From the NCBI GenBank assembly GCA_003194525.1, contig NBIV01000170.1, positions 1-64,000 of the forward strand: 64,000 bases of DNA. Reading direction: 5' to 3'. The notes under the pieces are model-generated. The model did no database searches. It was not told the DNA's origin and saw only the letters and a list, made by a program, of their open reading frames with translations. The stretch is from Gracilariopsis chorda. Lineage: Eukaryota > Rhodophyta > Florideophyceae > Gracilariales > Gracilariaceae. Position 1 is the stretch's first letter; each line of letters opens with the position of its first letter. Positions 31,875 through 40,607 of this stretch are shown piece by piece. Position numbers and translations under genes: made by a program.

Positions 31875-34049
31875 CTACAATATGCCACGTATGCCATCCC
31901 ATTCTCGTGGTGGACGGACGAATATGGATCTCCTTATCGGGCCGCTCTGGAGGTATGCGCCCTTAATGTCGATCGCAGCAAGTCGGAATCCGAGGAAAGT
32001 TGTGATTGAGAGAAGAAGTCTTATTATATCCAGTTGCACTGTGGCTGAGTCTTTTCTAATGTCCTCTTTTTCCTTATCTCTGTTCCCGTGCGGTACTATT
32101 CTTGCCTTCATTGCGCGTTCTCCGTCTTCGTCCGTCTTGACCTTGTAAACCACGTGGGAAGTTATGACATTTGCGTTTCGGTCTACCTCGTGCTCCGGTA
32201 TTGGTGTGTATGCGTCTGCCCAGTTGGTGTCGTGTTCTTTCTGGAAGGCCTCGTCGAGGATCCATGCTGGTGCAAACGCAAGTTCTTTCCTGTTCACCTG
32301 TTTACTCCCGATGTGGTCAAATATGTTGTTTAACACTTTCTGCTTATCCGACTTTAGTTGAGTTGGTACGTTCTCCTTCTGTTCTCTTCCCTTTGCGTGC
32401 ACGCCGATGTCCTTCCGTTCCGCTTCTTCGATTGAAGTCCGTGTTGAAATCATGTGGTTATTCGTCGGAAGCATATCTTTTGCTAAGCTCTCTTCCCTTC
32501 CCCCTGCTTCCGATGAATCAACTCCGTATCCAAGGGCGTCGTCGAGGGTTCCTCGCATCAGTTCGGCCGTTAGCGGGTTATCTGGTACAAGACGAATGTC
32601 TTCGTAAGCGGTTTTCATTGGCCTGCCTTGCCGTGACCTTCGGGTAACAACATAGTGATCTCTTGGATCGACGACTTCTGCTTCTGTCCAGTAAGCTGTT
32701 CCACGTGATGGTTTGATAAATACGTACACTTTTCTTCCCTGAGGTAGCATATGAGGGCTGGTAGTGATAGTTGACCGTGTCTTGAGGAGCCTGTATAGCG
32801 CCCTTATCGCTACTTGCTCTTTGTGGGCGTCGAGGATCTCCTGCCATACAACCGAGGTCGGTATACCTAGCAGCGATGGGCTGTATCCTTTCACCAGCTC
32901 AAATGAGCTCAGGATGGTTGACCCCGAGAAAATATTAGACAGAAACGTTGCTCTGGTGAGAATCGTGTGGTGGTTGTCTTGCGAGTTCTCCTTATTCAGC
33001 TTTTCGATGATCTTCTTGACCGTTTGGTTTTTCCTTTCCACTATACCCAATTTGTTGTGTCTTCTTGCTGGTCTTGGGCGATACTCAATGTTGTGGCTAA
33101 CACAGAATGCTCTTAGTGCTGGTGAATTGTACTCATCATCTCCGGATAATCTTAGTGGACATCCGTGTCTGCATATCCATATGGATTCAATTTCCCGCAG
33201 GATCGTGGTTGTGGACCTATCTGTCACGATGGCTGTCTCCGAATAGCGTGTGCCGGTATCTGTGATGTGGATTATCGTTCGTTTCTCGTTATGGATATCT
33301 ATGAAGAAGAAGTCGATTTGGATTTCTTGGTTGAAGTGTTCGTTCACGTGGGACAAAGATATCTTTCTCGTTCTTGCCGGCTGCCCGGATTGGGCACAAA
33401 TGTCACATCCGTCGGATATGGAATCTATAGCTTGGCTTAGTGCTTCGTCGAGTATTCCTGCGCCTTGGCATATCTTTTTCACTTCTTCTGCCGGGGCATG
33501 TGTATATCGATGTATCCGTTTGGCCAGTGTTTTCATAGCCCGGTTGTGATTTGGGTTAGAACTGGTGAGGAGCATTTTCGAGATTCTGATAACGTCTGGC
33601 CGCGGGACTATAAGCAGTCTGAGTCGCTTGTCCGAACTGTTTACATCGATGTATGTTGGAAGTGTGCGTGATCCTTTATCTTCTGGTCGTTCGATGATGA
33701 TCTTTTTGTGTTTGCCTCTGTTGATGGTGTCGGCGTACTGTTTTGTGTCGAGTCCAACGATTAGTGGATCGTTTCCCTCGGTCAGATCGAATGTCAGAGA
33801 AAGTGGTTTGGAGTTCTCGTCGTTGACAGTTAATGTCCATGAGCATTTCACTGGTTTGGCGTTTATGCCGTTCGGGCCCCATCCTTGGAGGTATTCTTCT
33901 CGGGGAGGGTCTAAGTCTAGCTGTATTCCGAGTATATCACATATGCGTGCTACTGTGGCAATACCTCCCGTCGATGTTGGTGCTCCTTCGTCTAGAATGG
34001 GATTAGGATCTGGTTGGAGCTCACCGATCCTACTTACTGAAAATACTGC
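31875..34049 (-). CDS. Copia pol, proximal part: protease, integrase, start of RT; ends at a premature TAG
   Basis: The pol frame is open from 34049 and overlaps the end of gag by about 16 bases in the -1 frame, so a frameshift is needed for Gag-Pol. Just after the overlap I-L-D-E-G-A-P-T-S resembles the retropepsin site D-T/S-G-A-x-T-S with Glu replacing Thr/Ser. Integrase follows: H-x3-H (R-I-H-R-Y-T-H) and C-D-I-C, then catalytic Asp in I-Q-I-D-F, Asp in L-S-G-D-D-E-Y and Glu in G-I-V-E-R-K-N, all present. After a variable linker the RT starts with M-K-A-R-I-V-P-H-G and I-D-I-K-G-A-Y-L-Q. The frame stops with TAG at 31877-31875 where relatives usually have Trp. The lesion position lies inside RT, so gag, protease and integrase could still be produced. 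Confidence 0.9.
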   Translation of the reverse strand, partial: AVFSVSRIGELQPDPNPILDEGAPTSTGGIATVARICDILGIQLDLDPPREEYLQGWGPNGINAKPVKCSWTLTVNDENSKPLSLTFDLTEGNDPLIVGLDTKQYADTINRGKHKKIIIERPEDKGSRTLPTYIDVNSSDKRLRLLIVPRPDVIRISKMLLTSSNPNHNRAMKTLAKRIHRYTHAPAEEVKKICQGAGILDEALSQAIDSISDGCDICAQSGQPARTRKISLSHVNEHFNQEIQIDFFFIDIHNEKRTIIHITDTGTRYSETAIVTDRSTTTILREIESIWICRHGCPLRLSGDDEYNSPALRAFCVSHNIEYRPRPARRHNKLGIVERKNQTVKKIIEKLNKENSQDNHHTILTRATFLSNIFSGSTILSSFELVKGYSPSLLGIPTSVVWQEILDAHKEQVAIRALYRLLKTRSTITTSPHMLPQGRKVYVFIKPSRGTAYWTEAEVVDPRDHYVVTRRSRQGRPMKTAYEDIRLVPDNPLTAELMRGTLDDALGYGVDSSEAGGREESLAKDMLPTNNHMISTRTSIEEAERKDIGVHAKGREQKENVPTQLKSDKQKVLNNIFDHIGSKQVNRKELAFAPAWILDEAFQKEHDTNWADAYTPIPEHEVDRNANVITSHVVYKVKTDEDGERAMKARIVPHGNRDKEKEDIRKDSATVQLDIIRLLLSITTFLGFRLAAIDIKGAYLQSGPIRRSIFVRPPREWDGIRGIL

Positions 34050-35245
34050 CTATCTTCTGGTTTCGATTCTTCCTCTTTCTCCGCCGTATCTTGTGCATCG
34101 TCTGCCTTATGCTTCCTACTCCATGGTTGATCCTCTCGTCCGGAGTTCGGTCTCTTCCTGTTCAGTGGGTGCATTTCGCATTTACGATCTTTCCATTGAT
34201 GATCCGGTTTATCGCATGCCCAACAATTTCCTTTCTTACGAAATGATGTTCGCTTATGGTTGAATCCGGATGAATTAAATCCTTTGCCGGCTATCATAGT
34301 CTTTGTGATCTTAATCCCGCATTCTGTATCAGCAGTTGCCTTTTTATCTGGTGGGTTGTCGACCTGTAGGTATTTTATTGCTGCCAAAGCATCCTCTAGG
34401 CGTATGAAAGATCGTTCTGATTTCTCCGTCATGACGAACTTATGTGGGTTCAGGATGTTGTTGATTGTTTCGTGACACTCTTTCACTTCAGCTACGTTGC
34501 TTTTGTCTGATGTGGCTTCTTGTACCACGCTGCTGTCTTTCTCGGATCCGTGCTTGTCGAGGTTGAGTATATTTGTTAAGATACGCTTCAATTTGTGGAG
34601 CTTCGACGCCGTTATTTGATGGTATGTATCGGATATAACTGGATTGACTCTTGCAGCTGCAATCAATGAAGATACGACGTTGTTGAATGTCACTGTTGAT
34701 AGCTTCGAATTCTCTAATAGTACCATCGCCAATGTCTGGCTATCTTTTCCGTTGTCGGTGGATCCTGATAAGTTGAGATACGCCTGTGCGTGGCCATAAA
34801 ACCGATCGGCATATCTGGTGAAGTTCTCATTATCTTCTCGAATGCAGTTGTGGATTGTTCTAATCATTTTCACTTTGCGCCGAACCGAGTCTGATACTGA
34901 GTCCTTGGCTACGAGGCATATGATCTTTTCCAATGCCTCGATACGTTGTTCATTGGGCGTGTTGCTGTTGCTACGTAGAAATATTTCCCCTGCATCCACA
35001 GATCGATTCACAAGTTGTTGGTATCCGTAATTCATGCAGGAGTATATTGTAAGAAAAAAGGTGTTGGCTACTCCTTTTGCTCTGTTTTCTCCTCCTTCTG
35101 CATAATCGAGGATTCTTTTTGCCCATATCCGAACACTTTGTCGCCACAGATATTTGTCAGTTGTCAATTCTAATCTCGGTGGTTCGAGAAGGTTGATGGG
35201 TGAAAAGTGCGCTGGGCCCATAACTGCGGGTTGACTGGACTCCAT
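34034..35245 (-). CDS. Copia gag
   Basis: About 403 codons from the ATG at 35245, which lies inside the 5' LTR. The next in-frame ATG, at 35221, falls in the primer-binding site. The protein is helical in the middle, with a capsid-like segment containing R-K-V-K-M-I-R-T-I-H and F-T-R-Y-A-D-R-F-Y. Near the C-terminus C-W-A-C-D-K-P-D-H-Q-W-K-D-R-K-C is a zinc-knuckle-like motif (C-x2-C-x4-H with a longer gap to the last Cys). A basic tail rich in R, K, E and D follows. The stop is at 34034. Start inside the LTR with no leader is the Ty1 arrangement. The frame is intact. Confidence 0.85.
   Translation of the reverse strand: MESSQPAVMGPAHFSPINLLEPPRLELTTDKYLWRQSVRIWAKRILDYAEGGENRAKGVANTFFLTIYSCMNYGYQQLVNRSVDAGEIFLRSNSNTPNEQRIEALEKIICLVAKDSVSDSVRRKVKMIRTIHNCIREDNENFTRYADRFYGHAQAYLNLSGSTDNGKDSQTLAMVLLENSKLSTVTFNNVVSSLIAAARVNPVISDTYHQITASKLHKLKRILTNILNLDKHGSEKDSSVVQEATSDKSNVAEVKECHETINNILNPHKFVMTEKSERSFIRLEDALAAIKYLQVDNPPDKKATADTECGIKITKTMIAGKGFNSSGFNHKRTSFRKKGNCWACDKPDHQWKDRKCEMHPLNRKRPNSGREDQPWSRKHKADDAQDTAEKEEESKPEDRQYFQ
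35211..35224 (-). promoter_or_regulatory. Primer-binding site for a half initiator tRNA-Met
   Basis: Directly next to the 5' LTR the minus strand reads GTTATGGGCCCAGC. Its complement GCTGGGCCCATAAC is the anticodon-arm sequence of eukaryotic initiator tRNA-Met (CAU anticodon). Priming from an internally cleaved tRNA-iMet is known for Drosophila copia and some relatives. Coding gag sequence runs through this site. Confidence 0.85.
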
Positions 35246-35523
35246 ACTAATTACGGACGGTGGCAAATACAATCAGAGCACAGTATTAAGCACAATTGCC
35301 CGGAGTCCGCCTCTCTCTCTCTTGGCCCTCTCCTCTCGTTTACTCTGAGCTTCATCGCTCCTTTTATAACACTCGCACGCGGCCGTTCTCCCTCCGGGTA
35401 TATCTTTCTGTTCCGACCTTTCATGTATGTCAGCTATCGCGATGCGCTGCGATCAATTCCGGCGCGTGCCTTTGTTTAATTACAAAGTCCAATATCAATT
35501 CGACACTTATACGTCTCATCACA
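35225..35523 (-). repeat. 5' LTR of the young copia element
   Basis: Starts TGCGGGTTGAC and ends CATCACA on the plus strand; 299 bp, one visible difference from the other LTR. It contains the gag start codon at 35245. TTATAAAA on the minus strand (about 35370) is a plausible TATA box. Confidence 0.97.
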
Positions 35524-35528
35524 TATCT

Positions 35529-36606
35529 ACTAAAGGGTTACCCAGCAACCTACACTACAGCAACAAGTCTTCTTCCATGCTACTAGACGATCACATTTTA
35601 TTAGATTATGTTAGTTTAAACATCACGTGTGGATGGTCTAATTTTAAAGAACAGTATAATTTAAATATAAACTATTCACCACCAGCACTTGTTACGAAAG
35701 TATAAGTTAATGTTCATTAAATTAATGGCTATGTTTAAATAAGAAGAAAAGTTAATTGATAATTTCAAAACAGGAAACTTTATTTGATTGACTGCTACTA
35801 AAATAGTTTTGTAGTTCAGGTGCATTCGAAGTGGATACGTTGTGCTCCCAGGCCACATCGAGTAGGATTTCGCTTACCGCAGGCAGGATGGATTGGAAAC
35901 GCAGCATGTGCCTATGCTTGCGGACGCACGTTACACACTCCATGTGCGCTCGATGTAGATAGATGGATGATGGTTACATTTATTCGAGGTGAGCGATCCT
36001 GAGGTGATAGCAGAGGCTGATAGGAGGATGCGGATCTGACTTGAGACTTTGAAGAATAACAGACGGATTGATGGCTGGTTGTCAGATATATGAATGGAAC
36101 GGAACGAAGGCCGTTTTAGTGTGCGTGGTGAAGAATGTGGAGAATATAGTCGGGATGGGCGGGTGACTCTGATAGAAGCAAGCGGCTGGCATGGGCGACA
36201 CTGCGGTTGGGCGTCGGCGCGCTCTAGGGTACATGCGTCGTCCGTCGTCGTGTGGCGGCCATCCGTGAGAGAAATGGGAATAGGCCAGCGTTCGGGTCTG
36301 CCTCCGGTACTTAAGCTGTCGAAGCAGAAGGGTCTTTCTTCAGAAACCAAGTTAGATGTCGTACGCTAGACGCGCCAGCTGTAAGCAGGAGAACACGAAC
36401 ATCCAGTATTTGGCTTAGAGCGCGCCGGCGGCTGTTGGCTCAAGAAAAGGATACTTATTACGGCTACCCATGTATTCCGAGGATATCTTGATAGATGAGC
36501 ACAAAAGATTCGAACGGTAAACCGAACGTACAAGGGTAGCTTGGAGTTGGACAGAGGACTGAACGTTTACAATGGCGAGATCAACGCCGCCAACCAGGCT
36601 GCGACC
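35529..36606. other. 5' flank of the gene island
   Basis: AT-rich until about 35820, then GC-rich. No gene recognised. An out-of-frame ATG at 36573 precedes the start of the next gene and could act as an upstream reading frame. Confidence 0.45.
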
Positions 36607-38661
36607 ATGCCCGCGCTCAACTTGTTCGTGCCGGGTCGCCTCTGCCTCGCCGGGGAACATTCGGATTGGGCTGCCACCTACGTCGGTCGCTCCGTCCACG
36701 TCACACCCGGCGCAGCGCTCGTTGTCGCATTGCAACAGGGCTTATACGCACAAGTCGCGCCATCCCCCTTTCTATCGCTAACATCTCCCCTGGCATCTCA
36801 CATCGAACTCGCCCCTGGTCAATTGCTTGAAAATGCTCGAAGTGATTCTCCATGGAGATATGCATCAGCTGTGGCGCATCTAATCCACCAACGTTTCCGA
36901 ATACCGCGCGCCGTATCCATCATCATTCATAGTGAGACTCTGCTACCTAGCAAAGGTTTGAGTTCATCGGCCGCCGTCTGCGTTTTAGTTGCACGCGCTT
37001 ATAATCGAATTTATCAGCTTGCATTGACGGAGGAAGGAGAAATGGAACTTGCGTATCAGGGGGAACGACTTACCGGAAGTGCGTGTGGTCGCATGGATCA
37101 AATCGTTGCCATTACGTCCGGTCGCGTTGCCTGCATGCATTTTGACGGAGACTATGTATCGCACACAGTGCTTCCGCCTCCCGCAAAGCCCATATACATT
37201 GTTGTTGCTCAAGTCGGCGTCAAGGATACTGCAACCATTCTCACCGCATTGCATCGAGCTTATCCGAATGCAGATACCGAGCAGAAACAGCGTTTGCAAC
37301 ATGCACTTGGTGCTAACAACTTGCGCTTGATCAAGGAGATGCAACGCGCTTTGGCTGATGGTGATCCATGCGCTTTGGGACTACTTATGACCACTGCTCA
37401 ACGATGCTTTGATCATGCTGCTATTCCGTTTTGTCCAGAGCAACTCACCTCTCCCAAACTGCATTGTATTCTAAAGGACCCAGATGTACTTCCTCTGGTG
37501 TACGGCGGGAAAGGAGGTAAGTACAGCCGCTCAAAGTATTACCATCTCTTATCAACACATTACCCACTTTCTCACCTCGTTTGTTACTGTTCTTGTTTTG
37601 CGTCCATCCTCTTAGTTGGTAGTCAAGGCGACGGCGCTGTTCAGTTTGTCGCGAAGAGCAAGGAAAAAGCCCACCTTCTTTGCAAGATGCTCATGGCCAA
37701 GTTGAGCACACAATCATTTGTAGTAACCGTTGGCACAGAACCAGAACAGCATTCCCATTCAACCGCTACGCAAACTGAAAGCATCGACAATACCATTCGA
37801 ACCGCAGTCATCCCTGCTGCAGGTTTTGGTACACGACTTTTCCCCGCATCTAGGATCATCCGTCCAAAGGCGCTTTTCCCAGTTGTTGATACAGACGGGT
37901 TTGTGAAGCCGCTTCTTCTCCATCTCACGGAGCAATGTTCTCAAGCTTCCCTTTCAAAAGCGGTCATTGTCGTTTCTCCTGGCGAGCAACAGCAACGTGT
38001 ACGCGATCTGTTTTCTCCCGTTCCAAAAGATCTGTACGCGGCGCTCAAACCTCATATGCGCGAGTACGCTGACCGAATCCGGGCTCTAGGGGAGATTGTT
38101 GAGATTGCTATTCAGCGCGAACCGAGGGGCTTTGGACATGCTGTGTCTTGTGCGCCGCTAAAGAGCGGTGAGCCCTTTTTGCTGTTATTAGGAGACGTAG
38201 TGTTCCAGTCGGAGAAGTCTGCTCCGTCATGTCTCCAACAAGTCTTGAATGCTTTTCGCGAAACGACGTCAACAAGTGTGATCGGAGTGACGCAAGTACC
38301 CGTATCAGAAGCCGGCGCGTATGGGGTAGTGAAGACGGTGGAAGAGCTCACTAACGAGAGACGGCGCTGCAGAATCGAGAGCATTGTGGAGAAGCCGAGC
38401 GCTGAGGAAGCAGAGAAGTTGAGTAGCGAAGGAATGTGCAGTATTGTACTCGGTCCGTATGCGTTCACTCCTTCATTTTGGGAAGCACTTGAACGTGACA
38501 TCGCGGAGGAGAAAACGCTGAACGGAGAGATTCAGCTGACGCCGTCCATGTGCTCGTTGCTGGAGGTGGAGGGTATGGACGCGCTTTTGCTTGAGGGACA
38601 TTCTTATGATACAGGAAATGCGACCGATTATAGACGTACTTTTGGAGCTTTTGGAGTGTAG
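36607..38661 (+). CDS. Bifunctional GHMP sugar kinase / nucleotidyltransferase (UDP-sugar pyrophosphorylase-like)
   Basis: Predicted exons are 36607-37516 and 37616-38661 (651 residues). The ATG at 36607 has the context GCGACC. The N-terminal half is a GHMP kinase: V-P-G-R-L-C-L-A-G-E-H-S-D (residues 8-20), the phosphate loop G-L-S-S-S-A-A (about 118-124) and, spanning the exon junction, G-G-K-G-V-G-S-Q-G-D-G-A (about 300-312). The C-terminal half is a GalU-type nucleotidyltransferase: A-A-G-F-G-T-R-L-F-P with P-K-A-L-F-P-V (about 367-392), L-G-D-V-V-F (about 495) and N-G-E-I-Q-L-T (about 605). Inferred role: phosphorylate a free sugar at C1, then transfer a nucleotide to give an NDP-sugar, a salvage route for wall or storage polysaccharide. 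The substrate is unknown. Known plant FKGP has the opposite domain order (pyrophosphorylase first), and glucuronokinase and USP are separate proteins in plants. Likely cytosolic, since no targeting peptide is seen. It is convergent with the hydrolase at 38975. Confidence 0.9.
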   Translation: MPALNLFVPGRLCLAGEHSDWAATYVGRSVHVTPGAALVVALQQGLYAQVAPSPFLSLTSPLASHIELAPGQLLENARSDSPWRYASAVAHLIHQRFRIPRAVSIIIHSETLLPSKGLSSSAAVCVLVARAYNRIYQLALTEEGEMELAYQGERLTGSACGRMDQIVAITSGRVACMHFDGDYVSHTVLPPPAKPIYIVVAQVGVKDTATILTALHRAYPNADTEQKQRLQHALGANNLRLIKEMQRALADGDPCALGLLMTTAQRCFDHAAIPFCPEQLTSPKLHCILKDPDVLPLVYGGKGGKYSRSKYYHLLSTHYPLSHLVCYCSCFASILLVGSQGDGAVQFVAKSKEKAHLLCKMLMAKLSTQSFVVTVGTEPEQHSHSTATQTESIDNTIRTAVIPAAGFGTRLFPASRIIRPKALFPVVDTDGFVKPLLLHLTEQCSQASLSKAVIVVSPGEQQQRVRDLFSPVPKDLYAALKPHMREYADRIRALGEIVEIAIQREPRGFGHAVSCAPLKSGEPFLLLLGDVVFQSEKSAPSCLQQVLNAFRETTSTSVIGVTQVPVSEAGAYGVVKTVEELTNERRRCRIESIVEKPSAEEAEKLSSEGMCSIVLGPYAFTPSFWEALERDIAEEKTLNGEIQLTPSMCSLLEVEGMDALLLEGHSYDTGNATDYRRTFGAFGV
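37517..37615 (+). other. Predicted intron, 99 nt, in frame and stop-free
   Basis: The sequence begins GTAAGT and ends CTCTTAG. Removing it joins G-G-K-G to V-G-S-Q-G-D-G-A and restores the conserved third GHMP motif, which is otherwise split by 33 alien residues rich in Y, S, L and C. The length is a multiple of three with no in-frame stop, so retention would give a full-length but probably kinase-dead protein. Confidence 0.88.
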
Positions 38662-38974
38662 CACTGATGTGAGATGGCTGGTAGAAACAGTATCTATTCA
38701 CATTTCTGGGAAAGAGGGATAGTCTGAATTTTTTGTTACGCAGAGAGGGTGGGTGGTGTGCATGGTGGTCGGGTAGAAAGACTGATGAGGATCGGTGCTT
38801 GGACTGAGGCATTAATATTGCAAATGATTACGTATCCCAGGCTGCGCGGATGGAAAATAGATATGAACGAAGCGGAATAACGACACTTTATATGTAGCAA
38901 GACTGAAAGGAATTGGAAGATATACAGGTGGAGCGTGCTAATAGTAGTAGCTGTAGTAATAGTAGGGACAAAGA
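38662..38974. other. Convergent 3' region
   Basis: 313 bases separate the stops of two convergent genes. No polyadenylation signal stands out with certainty and nothing else is recognised. Confidence 0.5.
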
Positions 38975-40390
38975 CTAGGATGTGAACAAAAAAGGCGATG
39001 TAACACTTGCAGAAGGCTGCAAATACGGGTGTGAAGATCGAAAATGCGACAAGGATCTCATAACGGCTTTGGCAAAGAGTTGCGGTGCACAGATGTGCGG
39101 AGAGTGATCAGCACCAGGTATAACCTCGATAGTGGCGTGATTTCCAGCTGCAAGCATGGCAGTGTGTAATTGTCGTACGGCATGTACACCGACTAGACAG
39201 TCGTCATCACCAGTTATGATGTGTACGGTACAATGCAAACGGGATACCCGCTCCAAAAGTGGGCGCACACATTCGGATTGCCAGGAAAACAAACCGGTGC
39301 GTGTGATACGGATCATGGCGGCGGCGGCGGCATCACCACTGCTGTGCATTAGAGAGTTTGAGAACAGTGTGAAATCCCGAAATCCTGGCAGATTGTACGC
39401 CTTTGTTGATGGGTATAGGGTTGCGAAGATGAGGTGAGCGAACAGTCCACCGCGAGTTAAGAACCTCTGTGGAGTGAAATTGAACCACATTGCGATTTGA
39501 AGTGGGGTGTTTCTGGTGATTGCTGCAGGGGCGGTGAGGATGAGTCGAGACACTCGTTTAGGGTGAAGTACGGTGTATTCGTGCGCTAAGTAGGCTCCTA
39601 ATGAATGCGCTGCTAGCGTGAATGAGGGCAGATTGAAGTGGGAAAGCCAATCGTAAAATGGTATTAGGAAGAAGGCGAGTGCATCCTGCACGTCGCCGGT
39701 GAACAGGGGACGGGAGGAACTGGCCCATCCGGGTAGGTCTGGTGCGAAAATGGACGTAAATCCCATGTGGATGAAGTGGTCAAGGTTTCGGAAGAAGGAG
39801 GCGGCGCCCATACTATGTCCATGGAGCAGGACGAGGGGACGAGCACCTATGTTGGTTGGATTTGTAGCGGCGGCCCCGACAATGATGGTGTGAATGGCGA
39901 GATTTGAGGGAAGCGAGATTGTGACGGTGCGACACGGGGCGCTGACGTGGGAGAGCAGATGGCTTTCGGCGAGGCGCAGAGCGGTTTTGCGATGGTGAAC
40001 GGTGCCATGGAGAAAGCGCCCGAAGAGACGGTTGAGCTCTAGGAAGAAGAAAGCCTCGCCGGCGAGGCGAAACAGACGCAATGCGACGGAGAAGAGACGC
40101 ATCTCGAGCGGGCGACGATGGAGCATGCACACCGCGACAGGGGCACATAGGATGCAAACGCTTTGCAGCGTTGCCTTTTGGGAAGACTGCGGCAGTGGAA
40201 CACGGCGCGCGCGGAGGCGGAATGCGCAGATTTGCATCTGCTCCGTTGGCGGCATTGAACGCGGTGACTGTGCTCGAAGATACAGTAGTCTACCAGTAGT
40301 ATCTGTATCTACATGGCTACTGTAGACGATCAGTTCAAATTTTGAGTTTGAATACGCTGCTACTGTACAGCAGCCCTCAACGAAGTGCAT
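38975..40390 (-). CDS. Alpha/beta hydrolase, ABHD4/ABHD5 (CGI-58)-like
   Basis: The 471-residue frame has an ATG at 40390. Later Met residues, for example before L-H-R-R-P-L-E-M-R, are also possible starts, as the first about 100 residues are weakly structured. The core carries the oxyanion motif L-L-H-G-H-S-M-G (about 184-191), D-L-P-G-W-A-S-S-S-R-P (typical of this subfamily), the nucleophile elbow A-H-S-L-G-A-Y-L-A (about 262), and then G-D-D-D-C and G-A-D-H-S-P-H supplying the acid and the His. All triad residues are present, so an active lipase, lysophospholipase or acyltransferase is plausible. ABHD5 itself lacks the nucleophile, so this copy is more like ABHD4 or plant CGI-58. A hydrophobic N-terminal stretch (L-F-S-V-A-L-R-L-F-R-L) may bind lipid droplets or membranes. 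The gene starts about 217 bases from the divergent FAD gene. Confidence 0.85.
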   Translation of the reverse strand: MHFVEGCCTVAAYSNSKFELIVYSSHVDTDTTGRLLYLRAQSPRSMPPTEQMQICAFRLRARRVPLPQSSQKATLQSVCILCAPVAVCMLHRRPLEMRLFSVALRLFRLAGEAFFFLELNRLFGRFLHGTVHHRKTALRLAESHLLSHVSAPCRTVTISLPSNLAIHTIIVGAAATNPTNIGARPLVLLHGHSMGAASFFRNLDHFIHMGFTSIFAPDLPGWASSSRPLFTGDVQDALAFFLIPFYDWLSHFNLPSFTLAAHSLGAYLAHEYTVLHPKRVSRLILTAPAAITRNTPLQIAMWFNFTPQRFLTRGGLFAHLIFATLYPSTKAYNLPGFRDFTLFSNSLMHSSGDAAAAAMIRITRTGLFSWQSECVRPLLERVSRLHCTVHIITGDDDCLVGVHAVRQLHTAMLAAGNHATIEVIPGADHSPHICAPQLFAKAVMRSLSHFRSSHPYLQPSASVTSPFLFTS

Positions 40391-40607
40391 CGAAGATTAC
40401 TTCGCAACGGCCCGGCCGGGCTCTGCTGACCTCGTCCTCCGTCGCCTGTGAATTGCGTGTAGATACAACAACAACAACAGCTGCCGCTGAATTCGCTCTG
40501 CCGCCAGGGCCGCGCCTCCCTTTACTTAGTTCGTCCGCCATGTTGCTCCTCGCAAGCCGTCGTCTCCGTCATCGACGGCGTACAGCCTCCTCAACCCCCA
40601 ACGAACA
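40391..40607. promoter_or_regulatory. Shared divergent promoter region
   Basis: Only 217 bases lie between the start codons of the minus-strand hydrolase and the plus-strand FAD protein. The region holds a CAACAACAACAACAG run (about 40468) and a purine/pyrimidine-balanced GC-rich stretch. No TATA box was seen. The actual start of the hydrolase might lie further downstream, which would widen the region to include a GATACAG...CTGTATC palindrome at about 40280-40310. Confidence 0.5.

Larger units (their letters stand above)
30321..35523 (-). mobile_element. Young, nearly intact Ty1/copia retrotransposon (5203 bp)
   Basis: The element lies on the minus strand with 299-bp LTRs at both ends that differ at one visible base (third position, T versus C). 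It is flanked by a perfect 5-bp duplication TATCT (30316-30320 and 35524-35528). It has a primer-binding site, a polypurine tract, an intact gag and a pol interrupted by a single TAG. The pol order integrase-RT-RNase H makes it Ty1/copia. Near-identical LTRs show a very recent insertion. The lone stop suggests it arrived defective, was mobilised in trans, or mutated since. Confidence 0.97.

Noticed and set aside
34034-34049. Canonical slippery heptamer at the copia gag-pol overlap
   Set aside because: The overlap contains TATTTTCAG, which does not fit X-XXY-YYZ in the gag register; frameshift mode left open.
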